Under the pieces are notes generated by a model, which was not told the DNA's origin, did no database searches, and worked only from the letters and a program-made list of their open reading frames with translations. Of a stretch of 64,000 nt of DNA, positions 44,917-55,259 are shown in pieces. The DNA comes from Symsagittifera roscoffensis. Taxonomy: Eukaryota > Xenacoelomorpha > Acoela > Convolutidae. Positions within the stretch are counted from its first letter, which is position 1; each line of letters starts with the position of its first letter. A program made the position numbers and the translations under genes. Location: assembly GCF_963678635.1 (NCBI RefSeq), contig NC_087066.1, positions 7,531,954 through 7,595,953 of the forward strand, written 5' to 3'.

Positions 44917-45108
44917 GTCATCGAATTGGAGGCTGGTTCGGACGTCTGTTTCGTAGTGGAGAAGGAGTTCGCCTCGTACATGTTGTGGGTGATGCTGGGT
45001 TTCAACTCCATCCCTCTCCTCATCTCCGTTGCGCTATTCGCCACATTCATCGCCAACAGAACCATCCAGAGGAAGCACAGAACGGCACCCTCTGTCGCCA
45101 CTAGATAG
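44917..45108 (+). CDS. Last exon (TM4 and tail) of the membrane protein, copy 1
   Basis: Starts after the acceptor ATCTATAG| (44916/44917) in phase 0 and ends at TAG 45106-45108, 63 codons. It encodes the second short loop with one cysteine (SDVCFVVEKEFASY). The fourth hydrophobic segment follows (LWVMLGFNSIPLLISVALF to ATFIA), then a basic tail NRTIQRKHRTAPSVATR. High GC and the almost unchanged second copy at 60699 (one synonymous and one conservative difference seen) support real coding sequence. A C-rich 3' UTR follows. Confidence 0.85.
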   Translation, partial: VIELEAGSDVCFVVEKEFASYMLWVMLGFNSIPLLISVALFATFIANRTIQRKHRTAPSVATR

Positions 45109-45390
45109 ATCCAACACCCCCAACCCCCCTCCAACCCATTGCCTATACGCTTCTTCAAAACGAAGGCCCCTACAGATAGATTACCGACACTTCTACACTT
45201 CATCAATACGATATACTGCTTATGCAACGTCAACCTCACTTAGAAAACGAAATTTAGAAAGTTACAAATGATTACTAGCAGATAAAATTAACATGGTTTT
45301 GAGATTTACATTCATAACCTATAACCTATAACACGCTACCAAAAGCGACTGCCAATTAACGGCAGGGTTACGACGGCAAACAAAATTTAA
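45109..45390 (+). other. 3' untranslated region, start
   Basis: C-rich and then AT-rich sequence after the stop, shared with 60872-61153. No clear AATAAA signal lies within it. The only nearby AATAAA lies beyond the element inserted at 45391, near 45974. Confidence 0.5.
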
Positions 45391-45922
45391 CAAGACTGCT
45401 CGTATCAGGGCAAAGCCCTGAATGTTCCGACTGCCTTATAGGGTTTATGGAGCAGTAATAACATTAAAAAGTTCAATGAAATAAAACAAAATGGAAAAAA
45501 AAATTCTAAAATTTGAAAACTTTTATAAAAATAATCCCCCCACACGGAATATAAAGTACAAAAGGATAGATTTCGCTCCTTGTAACAAATCAATTATGGC
45601 AAATAGGCTGCTTTTAACCAATTTGGAACGATTTCTAAGATGGATTAAATCTCCGCTTACACGTTAATAGCGCGAAATATATCGCGCGTTAATTGTCCCA
45701 AATTGGCCAAAGTGGCAATCTTTAAACATCCGTAACTTTACAAAAATTAATCACAGGTGAAATATCTTTTCAAATTTGAGCTGAGGACAACAATACCTTT
45801 CGAATGATATGAAAAAAAATTCCGTCAAAAATGGCTAGTTAAAAAGTCGAAATTTGTCTGAAGAAAAAAAACCCACCCCGAGCACAAATATTCCGCTACT
45901 TTCGTATCGAAAGTCGGAACAA
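45391..45922 (+). mobile_element. Helentron-like non-autonomous element, intact reference copy
   Basis: The homologous segment at 61141-61160 lacks it: TTTAA^AAAGCAG there versus TTTAA[element]AAAGCAA here. This fixes the insert at about 532 bp with no target duplication, between A and A (T and T on the other strand). It starts CAAGACTGCTCG. A perfect 7-bp palindrome TCAGGGC-AAA-GCCCTGA follows at 45405-45421, then TGTTCCGAC. The 3' end is a hairpin (TTCCG, ACTTTCG against CGAAAGT, CGGAA) ending GTCGGAACAA, whose GTCGGAACA is the inverse of the 5' TGTTCCGAC. There are no terminal inverted repeats and no ORF. T^T insertion, subterminal inverted repeats and a 3' hairpin are features of Helentron-derived HINE elements. 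Confidence 0.85.
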
Positions 45923-45949
45923 AAAGCAACCAAAAGTTTTATTGGGATG

Positions 45950-46145
45950 TTTCAAGGTTGAATATCACCAAAAAATAAAACTTGGCGCGGTATTACTTAC
46001 CTAAAAATAACTTGAACTTTTCAAGGTTGAATATCATTAACTAAATATATCTTAGCGCCGTATTACTTCCCTAAATATTACTTGAATGTTTTAAGGCTGA
46101 ATATCATTAACTAAATGTTACTTAGCATTACCACTTACACAACTC
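45950..46145. repeat. 69-70-bp minisatellite, three units, copy 1
   Basis: TCAAGGTTGAATATCA starts units at 45952 and 46021, with TTAAGGCTGAATATCA at 46091. Each unit contains a TTAGCG/TTGGCG and GTATTACTT block. The same array lies at 61183-61380. Confidence 0.85.
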
Positions 46146-46314
46146 GTACACAATCTGCAAATTACATATTAAACCTAGAAAATTTAGCATGCATGCCACG
46201 AAAATGACTTCGACGGAAAAATAATTAAAAAAAATGGCAAACTTATGCACGAGATTATTAGTTTCAGAGAACATTTCTGTCAATCGAAGGTTTTCAGTGA
46301 ACATTTATGTCATA

Positions 46315-46480
46315 CGGTAGCGGATTTAGGGGAAGGGGGGTATTCCATCCTCTGCGGCGCAAGAAATGAGGCCAAAACAAGGTCATTTTAGTGCTTTGGG
46401 AGAGCTCGGAAAATCATTTTGGTCGTCCTACAAAAAATCAACTATGTTCTCCCTCTCGAGATAATCCTAGATCCGCCCCT
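46315..46480. mobile_element. Short hAT-like MITE, copy 1
   Basis: About 165 bp between TAGCGGATTTAGGGG and the inverse end CCTAGATCCGCCCCT. It carries the family's GCGGCGCAAGAAATG and GGGAGAGCTCGGAAAATC blocks, and looks like a shortened deletion derivative. It is repeated at 61551-61710. Confidence 0.75.
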
Positions 46481-46524
46481 CTTGTCAGCGAACATTGATT
46501 GATTTTTAATTTGTGATTTTCTTT

Positions 46525-47043
46525 TTGTTCCGACTTTCGAAACGAAAGTAACGGAATATTTGCGCTCGGGGAGGTTTTTTTTCTTCAGACAAATTTCGAC
46601 TTTTCAAGCAGCCATTTAGACTGAATTTTTTAAATCATTTATGAGGTAGTGTTGTCCTGAAGTTAAATTTGAAAATTTATTTTACCTGAGATCATTTTTT
46701 GTAAAGTTATGGGGATTTATGGGTTTATGGGGGTTATCGCCAATTTGGGACAATTAACGCGCGATTTTTTTGGCATTATTAACGCGTAAGCGGAGATTTA
46801 ATCCGTCTTGAAAATTGTTCCAAATTGGTTGAAGGAAGCTTATTTGCCATATCTGATTTCTTACTAGGAGTTAAATCTATCACTTTGGGAGATGGTTTTC
46901 ACCAAAATCTCAAATTTTGAAGAAAAAAAAATCATTTTTTCGTTTCATTTTGATAAATTTATTTTTTTCATGTTATTACTGCTCCATAGACTTTAAAAAG
47001 CAATTGGAACACTCAGGGCTTTGCCTTGATTATGAGCAGTTTG
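46525..47043 (-). mobile_element. Helentron-like element, complete, reverse
   Basis: 519 bp from TTGTTCCGACTTTCG (3' hairpin intact: CGACTTTCGAAACGAAAG) to GAGCAGTTTG. It ends exactly where the next copy begins. The 5' palindrome has one change (AGGGCTTTGCCTT). Confidence 0.85.
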
Positions 47044-47570
47044 TTGTTCAGACTTTTGTACCGAAACTAATGGAATATTTTTGCTCGGTATGGGTTATTT
47101 TCTCTTTACACAAATTTCGACTTATTAACTAGCCATTTTTGATGGAGTTTTTTTTTCAATCAAATAGTATTGTTGTCTTGAGTTTAAATTTGAAAAAATA
47201 TTTCACCTGTGATCATTTTTCGCAAAGTTATGGGGGTTTGAAGTTTACCATTTTGGCCAATTCGAGACAATCAACGCGCGATATGTTTAGCGTTATAAAC
47301 GAGTAAGCGGAGATTTAATCCGTCTTAGAAATTGTTCCAAATTGGTTAAAGGAAGCTAATTAGCCATAACTGATTTGTTACTTGGAGCAGAATTTATCAC
47401 CTTGTACTTAATATGGCGTGTGGGGGGATAATTAACACAAAAAAAAATCTCAAATTAAAAAAAATTCTCTTTTTATTTTTATTCTATTTAATTTTTTTAT
47501 GCTCTTCCGCTCCATAGATCTTAAAATGCAGTCAGAACATTTAGGGCTTCGCACACTTTATAACATCTTT
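47044..47570 (-). mobile_element. Helentron-like element, abutting copy
   Basis: Starts TTGTTCAGACTTTTG immediately at 47044, with no spacer after the previous copy. It runs through TTTTTGCTCGGTATGGG, CAATCAACGCGCGAT and AAGCGGAGATTTAATCCGTC. It ends at ATTTAGGGCTTCGCACAC, lacking the extreme 5' end of the element. Confidence 0.8.
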
Positions 47571-48556
47571 AAAAAGTTAAACTAATCGATTAATCGATAT
47601 TAATTGATTTCGCTGTTTTCAAAAAAACTATTATTTTTCCTATTTTTTGGAGACCACAGTACAGTAATGGAGCCCTGCGCTCCTCCCCCTTCTGATGGAT
47701 TCGACAACCTAGCCACCAAAAGGATCTATTTTTGGAGATTTTTCTAGGAAACTCAATGTGGCTGACCGGTTTTGACCTTGGGCGCTTATATATACTAACT
47801 TTGAGTCGGGAGCGCGTTCCAAAAAAATCAAATTGTTGGCCAAAATATTCCAAAAGGTCATTTTCTCAATTTTTTAAAAAAAAAAAATAGTGTGCGGCGT
47901 CAAAATAGTCAAAATAGTGTCTGTATTGTGATTTGGGAGAGCTCGATAATTCAGATAATTCGGACATAGGAAATCATGTAAATTTAAAAACTTGGTAAAT
48001 TGAAAGTAAAAATTTTTTATAGTCTTTTTCAGATATATGAAACAAAAAGTATTTCCGCTATTAAGATTTGCTCACACTGAAGTGTTCAAACTGTTATGTT
48101 ATGTCCTAATTGGTGCTTTGATGCCAATAGCCACATGAGAGTAATTAGGAAGCCGATTTCACTGTTTTGTTGAGGTTTTGGCTGTTCTGGAAATTTGTGC
48201 TAAAATGTTTCTTGATGAAATATTACTGAAAGATGTTTTATTTCTTTTGATACGATACAGTTTTTTGCTAGTTGAATCCGACGCAAAATTGATGCAAAAC
48301 CTATTGAAGATGCAAGCAAAGCAGTGATTTGTTCAGGGTAGTATTTTGGTGTAACTGTTTCAGATAGTAAATTTTTGATCAAAAATTTGAACAAAAAGAG
48401 TGACTATAATCGGAAAGCTTTTGATCTCTTGAGGTCATAATTAAAAATTTATATCATTTGTTTTTATTTTTCGCTAAGATATCAGCCAGTTTGACGAGTT
48501 TGTGATTGTTAAAGCACGATATATTTTATGCTTTTAACGTATGAGCGGCAATATAA
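47571..48556. other. hAT-like remnant and spacer, duplicated at 62730-63715
   Basis: About 47650-47960 carries hAT-like family blocks (CTGATGGATTCGACAACC, GGCGCTTATATATACTAA, GTTCCAAAAAAATC). The rest is AT-rich without genes. The whole stretch recurs in the second copy. Confidence 0.65.
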
Positions 48557-49036
48557 TTGTTCCGACTTTCGAAGAAAGTTCAGAAAGTGCTGACCCCCTT
48601 GGGTGGTTTTCTTATTTATTCAATTTTCGACCTTTTAACTATATTAGTTGTGTTTTTTCTAAGAAATTATACCATCTGAAATATATTGTTATAATGAGCT
48701 CAAAATGATAAGGATATTCTATCTGCTATCATTTTTTTTTGTAAAATTACGGAGGTTTGAAAATTACTAAACCCGCAATTAAATGCCTTTTTAAAACACG
48801 TGTACATGTAAAAAATTGCGTTACAAATTGAATTGAGGTAAATAGCTTAGATCTATTTAAAATAATACGAACTGCTAATTGAAGTCTTTGTATTTCACAG
48901 AGCGTGCGGGGGGAGGCAAACTGAAACAAAATAGAAAAAAAAATTTAATTTTTTTTCGTCAGTTATTCAACCGCAATACTTTTGTGTTAGCCTTACAATG
49001 CAGTCGAAACTTTCATGGTTTATCATGAGATCAGTC
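48557..49036 (-). mobile_element. Helentron-like element, strongly diverged
   Basis: Starts TTGTTCCGACTTTCGAAG, then CCCCTTGGGTGGTTTTCTT and ATTACGGAGGTTTG. The right end AATGCAGTCGAAAC then CATGAGATCAGT is degraded. Confidence 0.65.
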
Positions 49037-52000
49037 AAAACTAACTCGAAAATTTTGTAAGCCAATGCTGGAATAATTGTAACGCTTAAAACTAAATGCG
49101 TGAGTTGGTTTTGTTAAGCCAATGTAAAGCAAAATTTCGATTGATTCAACAAAACAAAGAGTCGCTTGCTTTTTTCATACTGTTCTATTACGATCGTGTT
49201 TCTGAAATGTGTAAAACTTTCATTGATATGATTTTTTGAATATATAGTGATTTTATTTTTTACAGTGTTTAAAATTTTTATTTTGAATTTTATGCTAGTC
49301 TAAGCAACGCTAGTCAAAATTCATTTTAAAATTTGCCGTGCTGTTCATTAATACACTGCCGTTTTTTGCGCTTACGCTCGTTTAAAATACAGAGCTTGTT
49401 GGCGTTGAGGGCGCCGAACGGAAAGTTGAACATGTGGCTCGTATACAATTGGTGCAGCAATAACGCTTGGAAATAGTTTTTGTGTCCACATTGACAAAAT
49501 TATTCAGCATTCAATCTCTTGTGTATGGCATTACAATTTATATAACACCGTGAGTAGAAATTTTTGCTCTGGAATTGTGTAACAAGTGTTTTTCCACATT
49601 TTTTTTCATAAACTTGTACAATTCGCATCAAAGTTTTATCCTGTTCAGAGCCGAACCCAAGCTGACAAAAAATGCATTGTAAAACAATTCCATACAATCA
49701 AAAAAATGCTTGTTTTACGATATCATACAATTTCATAAATTAACATGTATACAAAGTTAGCTTTATAAGCTTTTTTGCCATAAAATGGAATTTTATGATA
49801 GCCATTTTTTTTCCATACTACGAAACCGTTTGACAAGTTTTTTTTTCACATAAATTTTGTCTTTTTCTGTGTGTTTGTGTTTTGCCCTGAAACCTAACGA
49901 CCAACAATTTTCTCAAACAAGAAAACCAACAGGCTGAATGGCCTTAAAATTGCAGACTAAACTACGTGTTGATAGATACCAACTTAAACTTAAAACAAAA
50001 ATATAACAAAAAGTATTCAAATTTTGTATACGTCTACAAGGCCTCTTTTTCAAGAAAAACTGAGAAATTCAGAAATTGAAAATTGTGGCCCGTTTTTTGG
50101 ACTGATTCAAGCTATAATCCAAAACTGAAAAATGCAAATTCAGCCGTCACAGAGAAGCTTCATTGCAATTTTTGATTCTATAACTGTTAAAAAGAGTGCT
50201 CAGACTATGTTTTACGCAAATTTTTTTGTTCATGTATTTAGCTTAGCAAATAAATTGAGACTAAACAATTTATTTTTCAGTTTTAGAAATTTTAAATGGA
50301 AAAATTGCTTATTATACAACTTTCATTAATAAAAACATTATTTTGAACATTTTTTTTCGAAAAAAAAAGAAAAGTTTTGATGACCAATAAAATCTCCTTC
50401 AAATGAAACTCAAGGTAAACTCATTTAAGTTTACGTAAAAACCCTTTTAGAAATTTTTATGAAAATCAAGAGAACCCATGCATGGACTTGTATGATAATT
50501 TTTTTCAGGGAAATGCTTAAAAAGCATTTTTTGTGTGGTGATCAACCTGGAAAAATAACAAAAAACGGCCTCAGTTAGTAAGAAACAATGAGAAACGTAG
50601 GTGTTGCCAATCTCAAAAGCAAATTGTTTCGAGATTTGCTTATCATTAAGCTGCCTTCTTTAGTTTTTGCTAATTCATTGAAGGCTCTAAATGCTAGTTT
50701 TCTTTTACGGCTTTTAAATAATATTTTTATTTAGCTACTGACGACATATTGAGTTCAACAAAAAAGAAAAAAATTGAATAATCTCTCGTACAAAAAAATA
50801 CATTTTAAAAATGTTGGGTGTGGCTGGGCTGCAGTAGCAAAATGCTTTGAACGATTTTAATTTGTATGTAGATTTAAGTTTTACATTAAACTCACAACTT
50901 ATTTCGTAACTTAGAAAAATTGCTCATCTTACAATTTTCTCATTGATAAAGCTCCTTGTAATCAATTTTTTTAAATGCTTTTGTTCAGAATTGAAACAGT
51001 GATGTGAAAATCGGTGTTTTGCTGAGCAGAAAAAGGCTAGTTAACAATTTTCAATACTTTCGTTAGAAGTGCAAGTTTTTACAATTTATTCTATCAAAAT
51101 TTGCAACCACTGAAAACATTAATTTGCTGTTCAGTTTCAGTTTTTTTGCGCATTTTAAATTTTGTTGCTCAATTTATGTTACTCAGTTTTGTTCCATCAA
51201 GCACTTTTTAAATTCATTTAGAACCTTTAGGGGAGTTATAATTGAGGGGAGGAGAGTTGTTTTCGAAAACCGCAAGTAAACAACGTTTGCATGAAGGTAT
51301 GTGTAAAAATATTTTGAGGGGGATCGCGCTTTTGCAGTTTTGTAATCAAAATAATCTAAAAAACACCAAAAAATGGCATTTGTGGCCTGTTTCTGTTTTC
51401 AAAAAAAATTAAGGGGGGGTAAGTTTGTATGTTTATATGTAAATACTTAATTTGGGAGGTAGCGCGCGCTAAAAACTGCAATGTGCCATGAACTGTATTT
51501 AAAAAAAAACAGCAAAAAAATTGTGTGAAACATTGGGGGTGGGGGTCAAAAATAACTACGGGTTAGGGTGGGATTTTGGGTCGGTGGGATTTGCGGACTG
51601 GCGGATGTAAGGAACAAAAGGGCAATAATTGGAGGACAAAGGGTCAAAAGGGCAAACGTTGCGGGTAGTGGGAGTGGGGAACTTGGGGTAGTGTGGTAGG
51701 AATTGTTTATCCATTTCAGAAAACTTAATTTCAGAAATCGAGAAAAATTTCTGCGGTACTCATTTACAAATTGCAAGTTTTTAAAAAAAATTTTGTCATA
51801 AGAGAAAAAATCAAAATGAAAAAATTCACTCTAATGGTTCATAATTGATTTTTTATTCCATTTTGTTGTTTGAGGGCAACGTGGGAATTCGTCATGCTGA
51901 TAACACAAAAATCCATTATAATTGAATTCTTCGCGCTCTGCTTAGATGCGGGAAACTTTAATCAATTTTGCAATTATAATCTGCAGTACAGCTTAAATGA

Positions 52001-53274
52001 CTTTGAAGATGATGGCACTTAAATTTGTACCATCAGTTTTCCCGAGAAAAAAATGACAACTTCTTTATCTTTATAAGAAAAAACATACAAAAATTTTTGC
52101 GTAATCTTTTCTTTTCAAAAAACAAGGTCTCAAAATTTCAAAATTATCATCAAACATCATAATGTTGTATCTAAAACAACTCTGTTAATATGATTCTTTT
52201 TTGATAAAACAAGGCTTCAATTTTGATGATTAAATGAAGCAAAAACCGTTGCTGAAACTTCGGTGTCAAAAATCCGTCATGCGACAACTCGCAGCAAAAG
52301 ACAACGCGCATTAGAAGACAATTCACAATATGCTCACCACCGCAGTCGCGCCAACATATTGTGAGCTTGTCAACAGAGAGTAGGACTTCATACGAAATCT
52401 AGAACCGGTTATAGAGCCAAAATTCTTATCTTATAATTTTTTTTCAAATTTTGCTAGTTGTCGCGGTACCCAAAAATCAAATCAAAAACCAAAAAAAAAT
52501 AAAGCGAGTTCATGTCGAGTTCTTACAGTGCATTTTTCAAGTATTTTTATCTTAAATTTAAGGAAAAGTAAGAAATTTATTCAAAAACTAAAACTTTTTT
52601 ACAGGAAAAAAGCTATTTGTTTCGGCGATGAGTTTAATGCTTCAAAAATTGTCATTCTGTTAACTGAAAGCTGATTTAAAATATTCGTTTTTGGAAGTTA
52701 GTGTACAGACCGGATCTTACGTTGTTCGAAGGCTGAACAAAAACACATTCAAGTCACACACCATCGGTAGCTCCCGATGTACCTCATCAAGTTATTACCT
52801 CCTACACATTTTTGAGACTACAAACAAAAGCGGCTCCAATTTTTTCACTACTTGAACTTATCGTTTCAGATTAAAAAGGAAACTTTCAGCTTCTGCTGTT
52901 ATTCTTTCGATTGCGCACGAGAGGAAGTTGTTTGTTTTAGGCAGCTCTTATCGCGGAGCTTTATCTCGATTGCGTCAATTCTTCTGACGAAAGTTGCTGT
53001 CAAAAATAGATGAAAAAGGTTATAAGTCAGCCATAGTTGTTCGTTGTTCTAATTCTAATTATATTCTAGCTTCAATTGTACTTTTCTCACTTATCTATCT
53101 GACGTAGTTGAATCTGTGAATTTTTTTTACAATCATGTATGAAAAGGGTATAAATCAACAAATGACTGAAAAACGCATTTCGGTGAAACTTTTAATCTTT
53201 TTTTTTCTCAGTGCAATAATTATTAATTTAATTTCTCTCCAGCTGTCTGTTTTCACGACAGAGGAAGAATTGAA
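49037..53274. other. Unassigned AT-rich stretch
   Basis: No gene is recognised. A G-rich patch at 51540-51700 gives a biased minus-strand frame. A 9-bp stem CACAATATG/CATATTGTG with a 22-base GC-rich loop lies at 52324-52363. The 51420-51490 stretch resembles the hAT-like family (GGGAGGTAGCGCGCGC). Confidence 0.5.
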
Positions 53275-54244
53275 GGTAGACAACCTTTCTTGTAACGAGG
53301 CGGAGCCTTGAAGGCTTCGACTGGCTTCTAACCTCTTAAAAAGTTATAATTTGTATGTATCGCTGAATGCAATAATGTAATCGATTGTCATCCAATTGCT
53401 TTGATCCAAATTTGAATGATTTCCAAGCCTTGATTGTTCCGAATGCCCCATAAAGCTGACAAAAAAGTTTTTGCTTCAAAACATTGAAGAAAGTTTTGCA
53501 ATTAAATGGAAAAACGAATGCTTTTTGTGTTCATTTTTGACATCCTTTTATCACCGACTATCCATGTGAATACAAGGAGGAGGTTTACTTTGCGTCTCAT
53601 ATTTTTTTAACAAGACTACTAGTAAATCAGGGCGAAGCTCTTTAACTGGTCTCGAATCCTTTTTGTTTGAAATGAGTTGGAAAAAAAATCGAAATAGTAC
53701 TGCCAAAACAAAAAAGAGCTGAAATTTGTGTCGAAATCATATTGTCTATTAATTTGCCTTAAAGCAGTTTAGAGTGACTATGAGAACGGATAATAATCCA
53801 CGTAAAATAATTTGGGCATTGAAACTATCTAGTAATTTTCCATCAACGATACCATATGCATTTTAACTTAGTGCAAGCATAATCATTTGGCAATCAAAAT
53901 ATTTCCGAATTGTTACCAATGCGCTGTCAACTTTCTTTGTAAATTGGTTTGAATATAAGAAACAAACCCTGGCTTATATATCCATAATTTTCACTTCATT
54001 TTTGAATGGTTTAATTTACCGCTTACGCGTTTTATGAGGGAGCAAAATGTCGCGCCTTTTTTATTTTACAATTTGACCAAATTAGCAAATTTGATTCCAA
54101 GTCAACGATATCTTATAAATGGTTAAAAAAACATTGTCAAAAACTCTTACTTATTAAGCCGATCTTCGACGAAAACGAAAGACCCCCACCCCAATTTAAA
54201 TTTTCCGTCCCCTTTTGCGTTTTTTGAAAGTCGGGACAAGGAAA
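53275..54244 (+). mobile_element. Helentron-like elements, at least two diverged copies
   Basis: A partial 5' end lies at 53290-53330 (CGAGGCGGAGCCTTGAAGG then TTCGACTGGC). A fuller copy begins CAAGACTACTAGTAAATCAG at about 53611 and ends TTTTTTGAAAGTCGGGACAA near 54241. It has CCGCTTACGCGTTTTATG internally. Confidence 0.65.
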
Positions 54245-55259
54245 TGCCATTTATCTTAGATCTTAGATGATCAAGAAAAATAAGAAATAATGCGAACAGT
54301 AATTATTCGAAAATGCTGAAATTGAAAATGTTTGAGATTCCATATTTGCAAAAAAAAAACAATTGCACATAGAATGAGTTTACTGTGTTTATCTTTCAGA
54401 TGACCTGAAAACTCCGTCAAAATGACATTTTAATTTTCCTTCAAAATTTTTTAAAAAATCACACAGAGCACAAAAATTACGTCATGTTCAAGGATTGTGG
54501 GATTTGAAGCCTACACCACGTAAATACTAAATCATTGACGTAAATATGATGCAGCCATCAGTGCCAAAATACAATTATGTCAAAAAAAACTTTGTTGAAA
54601 AGCTTTGAAAATATTTTTCACGTCAATTCTAAATCAATTCTAATAAATGATTAAGTTGAGTGAATTAATTATGTGTGAAAAAATGGCAATATATATAGTT
54701 TTTACATGGTTGCAATCTGAAACTGACAAAAATTTTTCTCCGTTTGACGTGGTTATACAATTTCATAAGAACACAATTGCCTCGAGAAGTCAGAAAAATT
54801 TATCGCAGCTTTGTCAGCAATGTTTTCAAAAATTGTTAGGATTTTTTGCCAGTGTATCCTGAAACAGCAATACACACACCTTTTTTTGCGCCGGAAAATT
54901 GTGAGAAAATTGTGTGAGGCATTTTGGACTGCTTAACTATTCGTTTTTTTTCTAGTTCTGGGAGTATGTTTTGATATTGATGACACAATTAGACCACTTT
55001 TATGATCAATCTTTTAAAAATTGATTTCTTTTTTTAATTGAAACAGTAATGTGGTACAAAAATAGAATAAATTTTTTAAATATGAAAACTACCAGAATCT
55101 AGTAGCCTTTTCTTAAATTATTGTTAAGCTTAGTTTGGGAACATACTGGTGTCCGGATAAAAACAACAGCTCTTAGGAAGAAAAACATAGGACCCATTTT
55201 TTGCCTGGTTAGATATTAATCCTAATTAAAAGAAAACAAATCCAGATAACTCAAAACTT
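54245..55259. other. No gene recognised
   Basis: AT-rich. The 71-residue frame at 54647-54862 has no domain. Confidence 0.5.

Noticed and set aside
31141-45108. Claudin or tetraspanin assignment for the four-pass protein
   Set aside because: The topology is similar, but I could not find the W-GLW-C-C claudin motif or the CCG tetraspanin motif, so no family name is given.
44907-45239. 110-residue minus-strand frame opposite the last exon
   Set aside because: It is the reverse shadow of a well-supported plus-strand exon with splice sites. The same shadow appears at 60490-60996.
45391-45922. Canonical Helitron (5' TC, 3' CTRR)
   Set aside because: The ends fixed by the empty site are CAAGACTG and GGAACAA, which lack TC and CTRR. 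The Helentron/HINE model fits better.
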